Shown here piece by piece: positions 6,854 through 13,689 of a stretch of 18,864 nt of DNA. Within the stretch, counting starts at the first letter, position 1. The number at the start of each line of letters is the position of its first letter. This DNA is from Kiritimatiellia bacterium (lineage in GTDB: Bacteria; Verrucomicrobiota; Kiritimatiellia; RFP12; UBA1067): the NCBI GenBank assembly GCA_017405115.1, contig JAFRBA010000063.1, positions 1-18,864 of the forward strand, in the 5' to 3' direction. The notes below the pieces were generated by a model. The model was not told the DNA's origin, made no database searches, and saw only the letters and a program-made list of their open reading frames with translations. The position numbers were made by a program, and so were the translations under genes.

Positions 6854-8319
6854 TTCGCACCTCCTTTCTCGGCGCGGCGGACAGGCAGACCGAATATCTC
6901 CCCAGATGCGTCGCCGGTAAGCACTTCCTTCAGGCGCGGCGCAGTCTTTTCGTATAGCTTCGCGCGCACGTAGTCGTCGTCGCTCGCGTACGCCGCCACC
7001 TCCTGCTTGAGGACGTTAGCCTCGGCCGTCGTGCGCGTCTCGACGACCTTTCTCCTTCCCTCCGCCTCGGTGAGCATCGCCTCGGCGTCGGCCTTCGCGG
7101 CCTTGAGCTCGACGGACGCTACCTCAAGGAGCGTCTGGGCCGCGATCACCTTCTCCGCGCTGTGCTGCTCGGCGAGTATCTTTGCGCGGATCGACTCCGT
7201 CTCGGCCGCGACCTTCGCGCTGTTCTGCGCGGCGAGCGCGCGCTGCCGCTCGAGCTCGGCCTGCGACCTGGCCTGGACGATCTGCTGGTCGATCTTGTTC
7301 GCCTCCTGGACGGCCAGCTCGCGCTTGCGGATGATCGCCGCGACCTCCTGCGGCGCGAAGATGTCGCGGATCAGGACCGAGTTCAGCGAGACGCCCCACG
7401 GGCGGCAGACATCCTTGAGGTACTTCTCGAGCGAGTCCTGGAACGCCTGGCGCGACTCGCCCACGATGAACTCCGTCGCGTTCTTCTTGCTGCCCTCGAT
7501 GCGCGAGAACCCGCGCGCCGCCGGCAGGATTATCTTCTGCAGGATGTCGTCCATGTCGCCGACTTCGTGCGAAAGAAGCGCGACCTTGTCCACCTCGAGG
7601 TTGAACTCGAGCGTCCCCTCCGCGTTCACCGTGAAGCCGTCGAGCGTCAGGAACGATATCGCGTCCGACCCGCTCATCTCGAAGCGCTGGCTCTGTATGT
7701 TCACGATCGACACCGAGTAGACGAACGGATTGAGGCGGTGCGTCCCCTCCTTCAGGATGCGCGAGGAGACGCCCTTCGCCCCCGGCTTCACGAGGAAGCC
7801 CGTGCCCGTCGCCTCGTCCTTCGCGCCCCCGGGGGCTATGATGTCGTCGCCCGTGAGCTCCGTGACGACGCCGACGTGCCCCGGCTTGATCGTGATGTCG
7901 TCGTAGAGCTTCACTTCGTACGCGTACGGGTTGATGCGGTGCTTGCCCGTGCCAAGCACGTCGCGGACAATGCCCTTCGTCGACTCGTCCTTCGCGAGTA
8001 TCTCGCCCTCAGGCAGGTCCTTGCCGAACTTCCTCACCAGCACGCCGAACTTGCCTGCCGGTATGTCGATGGCCTTCGCGTAGCGCCACTCCCACGTCCA
8101 GGGGTTCCGGAAGTAGCGCCCCTCGGGAAGCACGGTCTCCTGTATCCCCTTGTACTCGGGCCCGGGCGCAAGTATCGCCTCGGGCGGCAGGTCCTTGCCC
8201 GTCTTCTTCAGCAGGACCGCGATCTGCCCGTTGGTCGGCTCGATTCGCCATCCATACCAGACCCACAGCGACAGCACCAGGACAAGTAGCGCCGCCACCA
8301 GACCTCCATACGCCTTCAT
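6850..8319 (-). CDS. SPFH/band 7 protein A with tandem N-terminal repeats
   Basis: A 489-residue paralogue of the next gene, first in a two-gene operon. It has a membrane segment at 6-23, repeats at about 29-88, 89-146 and 147-208 (for example GKFGVLVRKFGKDLPEGEIL, then KGIVRDVLGTGKHRINPYAYEV), an uninterrupted SPFH core at about 209-325 (TLDGFTVNAEGTLEFNLEVDK, IILPAARGFSRIEG) and a long Ala/Glu/Gln-rich helix at 325-445. It lacks the Pro/Ala-rich insert found in protein B. AAAGGAGGG precedes the ATG by about six bases, and an extended -10 box lies upstream at 8364-8372. By analogy with HflK/HflC, the two proteins may alternate in one oligomer; that is inference. MVP (major vault protein) also joins beta repeats, an SPFH-like shoulder and a long helix, so the layout is worth comparing. 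Confidence 0.88.
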   Translation of the reverse strand: MKAYGGLVAALLVLVLSLWVWYGWRIEPTNGQIAVLLKKTGKDLPPEAILAPGPEYKGIQETVLPEGRYFRNPWTWEWRYAKAIDIPAGKFGVLVRKFGKDLPEGEILAKDESTKGIVRDVLGTGKHRINPYAYEVKLYDDITIKPGHVGVVTELTGDDIIAPGGAKDEATGTGFLVKPGAKGVSSRILKEGTHRLNPFVYSVSIVNIQSQRFEMSGSDAISFLTLDGFTVNAEGTLEFNLEVDKVALLSHEVGDMDDILQKIILPAARGFSRIEGSKKNATEFIVGESRQAFQDSLEKYLKDVCRPWGVSLNSVLIRDIFAPQEVAAIIRKRELAVQEANKIDQQIVQARSQAELERQRALAAQNSAKVAAETESIRAKILAEQHSAEKVIAAQTLLEVASVELKAAKADAEAMLTEAEGRRKVVETRTTAEANVLKQEVAAYASDDDYVRAKLYEKTAPRLKEVLTGDASGEIFGLPVRRAEKGGAK

Positions 8320-8363
8320 CTGAACCCTCCTTTCATTGTTCCCAAGCGAAATCCGCCTCTCAC

Positions 8364-8372
8364 ATTATACCA
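8364..8372 (-). promoter_or_regulatory. Extended -10 promoter of the SPFH operon
   Basis: On the minus strand the sequence reads TGGTATAAT, a perfect extended -10 box. No good -35 is visible 17-18 bases upstream. The predicted start near 8357 leaves a leader of about 38 nt containing the AAAGGAGGG ribosome-binding site. Confidence 0.7.
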
Positions 8373-8409
8373 CATGCGCCGCGCATCCGTCCGCCACATT
8401 CTGGAAAGG

Positions 8410-10056
8410 CTACTCGAAGCGCATCCAGTCCACTGACACGCGAGCGTGCATTATCTGGCATGCCTCGAACCAGAGCTCGTCCACCATCCCGCTCCAGTCC
8501 GGGACAGATGCGAGGTCCAGCGCGTATTCATGGAACTCCCCGTCCGGCGTCACGGGACAGCCTGCGACTCGGCTCTCTTCGTCAACGACGATCCCCTTGC
8601 CGATTATCGGATGGTCGCTCGTGCCCCACTTCAGCCGCATCTCTGGCGAACTGACGCCGGAGAGCCCGACCCTGAGGTTCGGCGTTATGCGCATCCTGAC
8701 GCGGAACGCGCGGTATTTCGACGCGTCAAACGGCACGACGCGCTGGCGGATGTTGTAGTTGCGCACCCTGGTCACCCAGAAGTCCAGGCAGCCGTCCTTC
8801 GACTCCAGTTCGCCGCCGCCATACGGCTGGCGGTACCAGCCCTCGGTCGTGCCGGCGAAGTCCCATCGCTGGACGGACGACCTGAAGAGCGGCGGATAGT
8901 CGTACGGGCCCAGCCCTACGTCGGCGGGACGCAGGTTCTTCGGCCATCCCGTCACGGGCCGCTCGCAGAAGGCGTCTCTTATCGCATCGTACATTCCGAA
9001 GCCGTATTCCTCGTTCGGCTCGATGTAGCTGCCCTCCTGCCACTCGTTAATCGGGTGTATGACCGCGTGGCGAATGCCGTTTCTCTCGCAGAACTCGCGC
9101 GCCGCGCGGCAGATCGCGGCGAACTTCTCCACGGTGCGGCCGCGGATGACGGTCGAGTGGGCGAAGGAGCGCGGCCGGTCGTCCCAGCCGGTGGGGATCG
9201 GAAGCCACCACGGCAGCTCGCGCTGCACGGCCTTCGCCTGCCACAGCTTCTGGATTCCCTCCGCAACCATGTCGTACGTGAGTCCCTTCGCCTTCGCGGA
9301 GGCTATCGGCGCGAGCTTCCTCGCATCGCCGACGAATCCGTAGCTTATGGACGTCGAAAAGCCGGCCTTGCGCTTCTCGACCGCGACGACGGGGTCGTAG
9401 GCGGTAGTGCGCCACATGAGCTGCCAGTGGATCCCAGGGAGCCCGGCCTCCCTCGCCATCCTCTCGCTGATGGCGAACGCGCGGCGGATGCCCTCGTCGC
9501 CGGTCAGCTTCTCGCCCTTTGCGGCGGCCTCCGCGATGAAGTCGCGGTTGAGGTTGCCGTCGTCCCAGTAGCAGACGACCGGCTTGCCGTCGATGGTGTA
9601 GTACTCGGGCGTCTTGAAGTAGTTGTCGATCCAGTACTTCGTGACGGCGACCTGGTCTTCGGTGGAATGTGCGCCGGGCTGGTTGTGGTTGGCGTACATC
9701 ATGTACCACTTCAGGTACTTGCGGTGGCGCGCCTTGTAGAAGCCCTCCACCCAGTGCCCGAGGCGCCTGTAGCCCTTGTTCCAGTACCAGTCAACGCAGA
9801 AGCTGGAGATGCCGTGCTCCACGGCCCACTTGATCTGCCAGTCTATCGCCTCGGGGTTCCCCTCGTCGTACCAACCGAGAAGCGGCTTGCACTCGGGGCG
9901 GGTCTGCGCGACCATGTCCCATTCCGACATCTGCTCGGTGCCGGGATAGTAGAGCGCCGTTATCTCCACCTTGCTTTCGACCGGCTGCGGCTCCGGCACG
10001 CCTGCGGCAAGAGACATCGACGAGACTGCCGCCACGGCAAACACCATTTCCTTCAC
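8410..10056 (-). CDS. Secreted glycoside hydrolase 99-like / WbsX-like protein
   Basis: A 548-residue protein with an N-terminal signal peptide (about 1-19, MKEMVFAVAAVSSMSLAAG). The main domain (about 30-370) matches the GH99-like/WbsX family: ALYYPGTEQMSEWDMV (34-49), the long GISSFCVDWYWNKG (82-95) and INEWQEGSYIEPN (336-348), where the acidic residues of the active site are expected. A C-terminal region (about 398-548) is beta-rich with Trp and Tyr residues, like a carbohydrate-binding or jelly-roll module. GTG 10056 is preferred over upstream codons because GGAGGAAAC sits immediately upstream and a signal peptide follows at once; this also puts the start 34 nt downstream of the -10 box at 10091-10099. 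Family members act on mannan-type or surface glycans; the substrate here is unknown. Confidence 0.85.
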   Translation of the reverse strand: MKEMVFAVAAVSSMSLAAGVPEPQPVESKVEITALYYPGTEQMSEWDMVAQTRPECKPLLGWYDEGNPEAIDWQIKWAVEHGISSFCVDWYWNKGYRRLGHWVEGFYKARHRKYLKWYMMYANHNQPGAHSTEDQVAVTKYWIDNYFKTPEYYTIDGKPVVCYWDDGNLNRDFIAEAAAKGEKLTGDEGIRRAFAISERMAREAGLPGIHWQLMWRTTAYDPVVAVEKRKAGFSTSISYGFVGDARKLAPIASAKAKGLTYDMVAEGIQKLWQAKAVQRELPWWLPIPTGWDDRPRSFAHSTVIRGRTVEKFAAICRAAREFCERNGIRHAVIHPINEWQEGSYIEPNEEYGFGMYDAIRDAFCERPVTGWPKNLRPADVGLGPYDYPPLFRSSVQRWDFAGTTEGWYRQPYGGGELESKDGCLDFWVTRVRNYNIRQRVVPFDASKYRAFRVRMRITPNLRVGLSGVSSPEMRLKWGTSDHPIIGKGIVVDEESRVAGCPVTPDGEFHEYALDLASVPDWSGMVDELWFEACQIMHARVSVDWMRFE

Positions 10057-10090
10057 GTTTCCTCCTTCAGTTTGATACGGTCCAGTTGGG

Positions 10091-10099
10091 ATTATACCA
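10091..10099 (-). promoter_or_regulatory. Extended -10 promoter of the GH99-like gene
   Basis: TGGTATAAT on the minus strand, about 34 bases before the GTG start, with GGAGG in the leader. It is back to back with the nth promoter; the two -10 boxes are only 18 bases apart, so the two polymerases would compete for overlapping DNA. Confidence 0.7.
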
Positions 10100-10117
10100 T
10101 AAAACGCCGCCGCAGTA

Positions 10118-10126
10118 TGGTAAAAT
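10118..10126 (+). promoter_or_regulatory. Leaderless extended -10 promoter of nth
   Basis: TGGTAAAAT is followed by exactly six bases (ACCCGC) and then the ATG at 10133. With normal sigma70 spacing the +1 base is the A of the start codon, so nth mRNA is predicted to have no 5' leader. There is no Shine-Dalgarno sequence. Confidence 0.7.
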
Positions 10127-10132
10127 ACCCGC

Positions 10133-10786
10133 ATGACACCGAAGGACATACCAGCAGTCGACCGGGCGCTCAAGAGGGAGTTCCATGCGCACTCCGCCCC
10201 GATCATAGAGCTCATCGAGGCGCAGACGCACGATCCGTTCTGCGTACTGGTCGGGACGATCCTGTCCGCCCGCACCAAGGACGCCTGCACCGCCGGGGCC
10301 GTGAAGCGGCTCTTCGCCGCAGGCGGCGGCACGCCGGAGGGACTCGAGCGCCTGAGTGTAAAGCGGCTCGAGAGCCTCATCTACCCCGTGGGGTTCTTCC
10401 GGGACAAGGCGCGCCACCTCAAGGCGCTTCCCGGAGTGCTGCGCGAGAGGTTCGGCGGCGTGCTGCCGCACACGGTGGAGGAGCTCTGCGAGCTACCGGG
10501 CGTCGGGCGCAAGACAGCGAACCTGACCGTGGCCGTGGGCTTCTACCTGCCGGCGATCTGCGTGGACGTGCATGTCCACCGCATCTGCAACTGGCTGGAG
10601 CTCGTCAGGACGAAGAAACCGGTCGAGACCGAGATGAAGCTGCGCGAGATACTTCCGGTCAAGTACTGGAAGACGTGGAACTCCCACCTCGTGTCGTTCG
10701 GGCAGACGCGCTGCGACCCGGTGCGGCCGAAATGCGAGGGCTGCCCGATCGCCCGCTTCTGCCACAGCCCGAAGAAGCGGACCTAG
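10133..10786 (+). CDS. nth: Endonuclease III (DNA glycosylase/AP lyase)
   Basis: A 217-residue homologue of Nth, which removes oxidised pyrimidines from DNA and nicks the abasic site. The helix-hairpin-helix LPGVGRKTAN (121-130) contains the catalytic lysine K127, and CVDVHVHR (143-150) contains the catalytic aspartate D145 (VDTH in E. coli, here VDVH). The C-terminal iron-sulfur loop is intact as C194-x6-C201-x2-C204-x5-C210. The length is normal for the family. The ATG lies six bases after a -10 box, predicting a leaderless message. Its TAG stop overlaps the TAG of convergent proB in the palindrome CTAG (10783-10786). Confidence 0.95.
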   Translation: MTPKDIPAVDRALKREFHAHSAPIIELIEAQTHDPFCVLVGTILSARTKDACTAGAVKRLFAAGGGTPEGLERLSVKRLESLIYPVGFFRDKARHLKALPGVLRERFGGVLPHTVEELCELPGVGRKTANLTVAVGFYLPAICVDVHVHRICNWLELVRTKKPVETEMKLREILPVKYWKTWNSHLVSFGQTRCDPVRPKCEGCPIARFCHSPKKRT

Positions 10787-11541
10787 AGGGCGCTGCCGGG
10801 GAAGAACGTGCCAACGGACCTGCCGGAGAGGATCGGCGAAAGCACGGACTTCCGCCCGTTGGCTATGTAGGTGTCGATGCCGACTGCCACGGCGGCCTTG
10901 ACGGCCTTGAGCTTCGAGTCCATGCCGCCCTTGGAGAGGCTGCCCTTCTCCCCGGCGCGGACGAGCCGCGCGGCGTTGCGCGGACGGTCGACGACGGGGA
11001 TTCGCCGCCCCTGCGCGTCCAGAAGACCGTCGACCGTCGTCAGGAGGACAAGCATATCGGCCTTGACGAGCTTCGCTATGAGGAAGCTCAGCCAGTCGTT
11101 GTCGCCGAACGTACGGCCCTTCAGCTCCTCGTCGGCGACGACGTCGTTCTCGTTTATGATGGGGACGATGCCCGCCCTGACGAGGTGGTCGAGCGACCTG
11201 CGCACGTTCTGGCTGCGGCGGCGGTTCTCGAAGTCGTCGTGGGTGAGGAGGACCTGCCCAATCTTGACGCCGGAGGCCTCGAAGAGCTTCTCGTACTCGC
11301 TGATGAAACGCGCCTGGCCGACGGCCGCGCACATCTGGACGTCGTTGACGTCCGTCGGACGCGACTTGAGGCCGAGCGCCTCGACGCCGGCCGCCACTGC
11401 GCCGGACGACACGAAAAACACATCGTGGCCAGCCTTGCGCAGGGCGCAGAGCTGGACGACTAGACGGCGAAGCGCCGGATAGTCCGGCCTCCCGGACTTC
11501 GCGGCGATGGCATGCGTTCCGACCTTAACGACAATTCTCAT
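10783..11541 (-). CDS. proB: Glutamate 5-kinase, short form without PUA domain
   Basis: A 252-residue amino-acid kinase that phosphorylates glutamate, the first step of proline synthesis. Visible motifs are VKVGT (5-9), VSSGAVAAG (44-52), NENDVV (130-135), FGDND (145-149) and KGGMDSKLKAV, which bind ATP and glutamate. It ends after the kinase domain; the PUA domain of the ~370-residue E. coli enzyme is absent, as in other short ProBs. MRIVVKVG at 11541 is the natural start; longer extensions run into the tRNA. The upstream Shine-Dalgarno site is poor. tRNA-Val lies 51 bases upstream on the same strand with no separate promoter between them, so co-transcription and processing at the tRNA 3' end is likely. 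No proA is present in the window. Confidence 0.93.
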   Translation of the reverse strand: MRIVVKVGTHAIAAKSGRPDYPALRRLVVQLCALRKAGHDVFFVSSGAVAAGVEALGLKSRPTDVNDVQMCAAVGQARFISEYEKLFEASGVKIGQVLLTHDDFENRRRSQNVRRSLDHLVRAGIVPIINENDVVADEELKGRTFGDNDWLSFLIAKLVKADMLVLLTTVDGLLDAQGRRIPVVDRPRNAARLVRAGEKGSLSKGGMDSKLKAVKAAVAVGIDTYIANGRKSVLSPILSGRSVGTFFPGSAL

Positions 11542-11592
11542 TGCAAGGGATTCAATTTCAAACACCGGGTTCCGACGGGCCGAGGCCACGTC

Positions 11593-11669
11593 TGGTGGGC
11601 TATAGTGGATTCGGACCACTGACCTCTTCCATGTCAAGGAAGCGCTCTAACCAACTGAGCTAATAGCCC
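11593..11669 (-). tRNA. tRNA-Val, anticodon GAC
   Basis: The minus strand folds into a full cloverleaf of 77 nt. The 7-bp acceptor stem GGGCTAT/ATAGCCC is followed by discriminator A and an encoded CCA. The D arm is AGCTCAGTTGGTTAGAGC, the anticodon arm CTTCC-TTGACAT-GGAAG (anticodon GAC), and the T arm AGTGG-TCCGAAT-CCACT. The T loop starts TCC rather than TTC, a minor deviation from the usual sequence. A near-consensus promoter lies 25 bases upstream. Confidence 0.95.
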
Positions 11670-11693
11670 CAAGATCCCGTAGGATTGGCGCGT

Positions 11694-11723
11694 AGTATAC
11701 CATTTTCGCCGGACACCTGTCAA
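11694..11723 (-). promoter_or_regulatory. Consensus sigma70 promoter of tRNA-Val and proB
   Basis: The minus strand has TTGACA (11718-11723), an 18-base spacer and TATACT (11694-11699), the latter preceded by TGG. The -35 box contains the TGA stop codon of rsmD (11720-11722), so the promoter overlaps the end of the upstream gene. Its perfect -35 is the strongest in the window, as expected for a stable-RNA promoter. Confidence 0.8.
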
Positions 11724-12277
11724 TGGCCGGACAGGCGCCAGATGCAGAGGCGGGTGCGGCCATACGTGCGGTCGCGCACAAGCTCCCAGCCGGGCGTCCC
11801 CTCCGTCCGCTGGACGGCCGTCATCTCCGCGACGAAAAGCCCCCCTTCGCGCACAACGCCGCGGGAGGCCAGCGTCGCCAGCACGGATGCGTAGCCCCGC
11901 TCCTCGCCAAGCGCGTACGGCGGGTCGGCGAACGCGAGGGCAAATCCCTCCCCGGAGTAGTTCGCAAGCCAGCGGTATGCATCTGCCGCGACAACTTCGG
12001 CGCGACCCGACACTCCGAGCTTCTCCAGATTGGAGCGAAGCGCCGCGAGGTGTCTGCGGTCGGCCTCCACGAACGTCGCTCGCAGCGCGCCGCGGGAGAG
12101 CGCCTCAAGCCCCACGGCGCCAGTCCCGGCGAAGAGGTCGAGAAACTCGGATCCTGCGACGACCGGCGAGAGGATGTTGAAGAGCGCGGCGCGCACGCGG
12201 TCCTGGGTCGGGCGGATGGCGTCCGTCCTGGGGACTACGAGCGCCCGTCCGCAGAACTCCCCGCCGGTGATTCTCAT
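11720..12277 (-). CDS. rsmD: 16S rRNA (guanine966-N2)-methyltransferase
   Basis: A 185-residue RsmD-type methyltransferase, which modifies 16S rRNA during small-subunit assembly using S-adenosylmethionine. It opens with the characteristic MRITGGEFCGRAL and has the N-terminal RPTQDRVRAALFNIL segment, the SAM motif DLFAGTGAVGLEALSRGA (47-64) and the catalytic ADPPY (117-121). The ATG at 12277 overlaps the queD stop as ATGA, indicating translational coupling. The frame stays open far upstream only because of the high GC content. The terminal TGA lies inside the -35 box of the tRNA-Val promoter. Confidence 0.93.
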   Translation of the reverse strand: MRITGGEFCGRALVVPRTDAIRPTQDRVRAALFNILSPVVAGSEFLDLFAGTGAVGLEALSRGALRATFVEADRRHLAALRSNLEKLGVSGRAEVVAADAYRWLANYSGEGFALAFADPPYALGEERGYASVLATLASRGVVREGGLFVAEMTAVQRTEGTPGWELVRDRTYGRTRLCIWRLSGH

Positions 12278-12687
12278 GAGCGGAACTCCGCGCAGCTGTC
12301 GGCCGTTTCCCAGACCTTCACCGCGACGAGCCCTGGCACGCTCGGCAAAAGCTCGCCGTAGAAATGCCGCGCCAGGTTCTCGGCCGTGGAGCGGAAAGGC
12401 AGCGGCACCACGCGCATGCCGTGCTTCTCCACCACGGCCGCGATCTCGCTCTCGCCTGGCGACTCGGTGTTGTAGATGAAGGCGTGGTCGAACACGTCGC
12501 ATATCTTCTCGACCGCGATCCGCTTCAGGTCCTTGAAGTCGATCACCATGTCGCTGGCGTCGTCGTCCGACATGGCGACCGACACGTCGACCCGATACGT
12601 GTGGCCGTGGAGGTTCTTGCACAGCCCGCTGTGGTTGGTCAGGATGTGCGCGGCGTCGAACTTGACTGTCTTGGTGACCGTAGTCAT
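12274..12687 (-). CDS. queD: 6-carboxytetrahydropterin synthase (QueD/PTPS family)
   Basis: A 137-residue member of the 6-pyruvoyl-tetrahydropterin synthase family, most likely QueD, which makes 6-carboxytetrahydropterin on the path to queuosine. Zinc ligands H14, H27 and H29 (KFDAAH, LHGHTY), the catalytic cysteine C23 (GLCKNLHGH), VIDF (48-51), H68 (FDHAF) and E127 (WETADSC) are all present. The C-x3-HGH arrangement fits QueD. The family also contains true pterin synthases, and no queC, queE or queF is visible here, so the pathway is inferred from the family. It follows trpS by 21 bases without a clear Shine-Dalgarno site and overlaps rsmD. Confidence 0.88.
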   Translation of the reverse strand: MTTVTKTVKFDAAHILTNHSGLCKNLHGHTYRVDVSVAMSDDDASDMVIDFKDLKRIAVEKICDVFDHAFIYNTESPGESEIAAVVEKHGMRVVPLPFRSTAENLARHFYGELLPSVPGLVAVKVWETADSCAEFRS

Positions 12688-12708
12688 GGCGAATTGCCCG
12701 GCAGCCCG

Positions 12709-13668
12709 TCACAGGCCGACGGCGCGGCGCACCTTCTCCATCGTCGGCGCGGCCGCTGCACGGGCCCTCTTGGCGCCGTCGCGAAGTATGTCCTCGAGGG
12801 TCGACTCGTCCTTCGCCAGCTCCTCGCGCCTTGCGCGGAACGGGTCGAAGAGCCGGTGGTAGGCCTCGAGCAACGCCTTCTTGGCATGCCCGTAGCCGTA
12901 GTTGCCGGCGCGGAAGCGCGCCGCCATGTCCTCGACCTCCTCCTTGGTGGCGAACAGCTTGTACAGCTCGTAGATAGAGTTGCCCTCCGGCTCCTTCGGC
13001 TCCTCCATCGTCTTGGAGTCCGTCACGATGCCCATCACCTTCTTCTTGATGGAGCCGCTGGGCTCGAAGAGCTCTATCGTGTTGTGGTAGCTCTTGGACA
13101 TCTTCTGCCCGTCCGTCCCCGGGATCGTCGCGACCGTCTCGGGGATGTAGGCGTCCGGCATCTTGAAGATCTCGCCGTAGGCGTTGTTGAACTTCTGGGC
13201 CAGGTCGCGCGTCACCTCGAGGTGCTGCTTCTGGTCCTTGCCCACGGGCACCAGGTCGGACTGCATGATGAGGATGTCCGCCGCCATCAGCACGGGGTAT
13301 GCGAACAGCCCGTGCGTGGCGTCGAAGCCGTGGGCCATCTTGTCCTTGTAGCTGTGGCAGCGCTCGAGAAGGCCCATCGGCGCGAGGCAGGAGAGATACC
13401 ACGCAAGCTCCTGCACCTCCGGCACGTCGCTCTGCCGGTACATGACCGTCTTGGCGGGGTCGAGGCCGCACGCGAGGTAGTCCAGCGCCACGTCCCTCGT
13501 CGCCGCCCGCAGCGCCGCTCCATCGCGCACGGTCGTCATTGCATGGAAATTCGCGATGAACATGAAGTTCTCCCCCTTGTCCTGGAGGTCGAACATCGAC
13601 TTCATCGCCCCGAAGTAGTTGCCCCAGTGGAGCTTTCCCGAAGGCTGTATGCCCGTAAGAGTTCTCAT
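12709..13668 (-). CDS. trpS: Tryptophanyl-tRNA synthetase
   Basis: A 319-residue class I aminoacyl-tRNA synthetase that charges tRNA-Trp. The HIGH-like signature is PSGKLHWGNYFGA (9-21) and the KMSKS loop is KMSKS at 189-193. Conserved YPVLMAADIL and VPVGKDQKQHLE segments of the TrpRS active site are present, and the length is normal for bacterial TrpRS. The ATG at 13668 is exactly six bases after TATAAT, predicting a leaderless message with translation starting at the 5' end. It heads the trpS-queD-rsmD transcription unit, with its promoter overlapping the intergenic gap after the dead beta-lactamase-fold gene. Confidence 0.96.
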   Translation of the reverse strand: MRTLTGIQPSGKLHWGNYFGAMKSMFDLQDKGENFMFIANFHAMTTVRDGAALRAATRDVALDYLACGLDPAKTVMYRQSDVPEVQELAWYLSCLAPMGLLERCHSYKDKMAHGFDATHGLFAYPVLMAADILIMQSDLVPVGKDQKQHLEVTRDLAQKFNNAYGEIFKMPDAYIPETVATIPGTDGQKMSKSYHNTIELFEPSGSIKKKVMGIVTDSKTMEEPKEPEGNSIYELYKLFATKEEVEDMAARFRAGNYGYGHAKKALLEAYHRLFDPFRARREELAKDESTLEDILRDGAKRARAAAAPTMEKVRRAVGL

Positions 13669-13674
13669 GCCGCA

Positions 13675-13683
13675 ATTATACCA
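13675..13683 (-). promoter_or_regulatory. Leaderless extended -10 promoter of trpS
   Basis: TGGTATAAT on the minus strand, then TGCGGC (six bases), then the ATG of trpS. The predicted +1 coincides with the start codon. The box begins seven bases from the stop of the upstream gene, so any -35 lies in that gene's last codons; none matches well. Confidence 0.75.
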
Positions 13684-13689
13684 AATTTT

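Noticed and set aside
8446..11463. A plus-strand open frame of about 1000 codons antisense to the GH99-like gene and running through nth and proB
   Set aside because: It is the mirror of well-identified genes in GC-rich DNA; its translation is Arg/Ala/Leu/Val-rich low-complexity sequence without domains, and nth is real in another frame of the same strand.
12278..13675. Long upstream extension of the rsmD frame across queD and trpS
   Set aside because: RsmD begins at MRITGGEF at 12277; the extension is Arg/Gly-rich and overlaps trpS and queD, whose motifs are intact in other frames.
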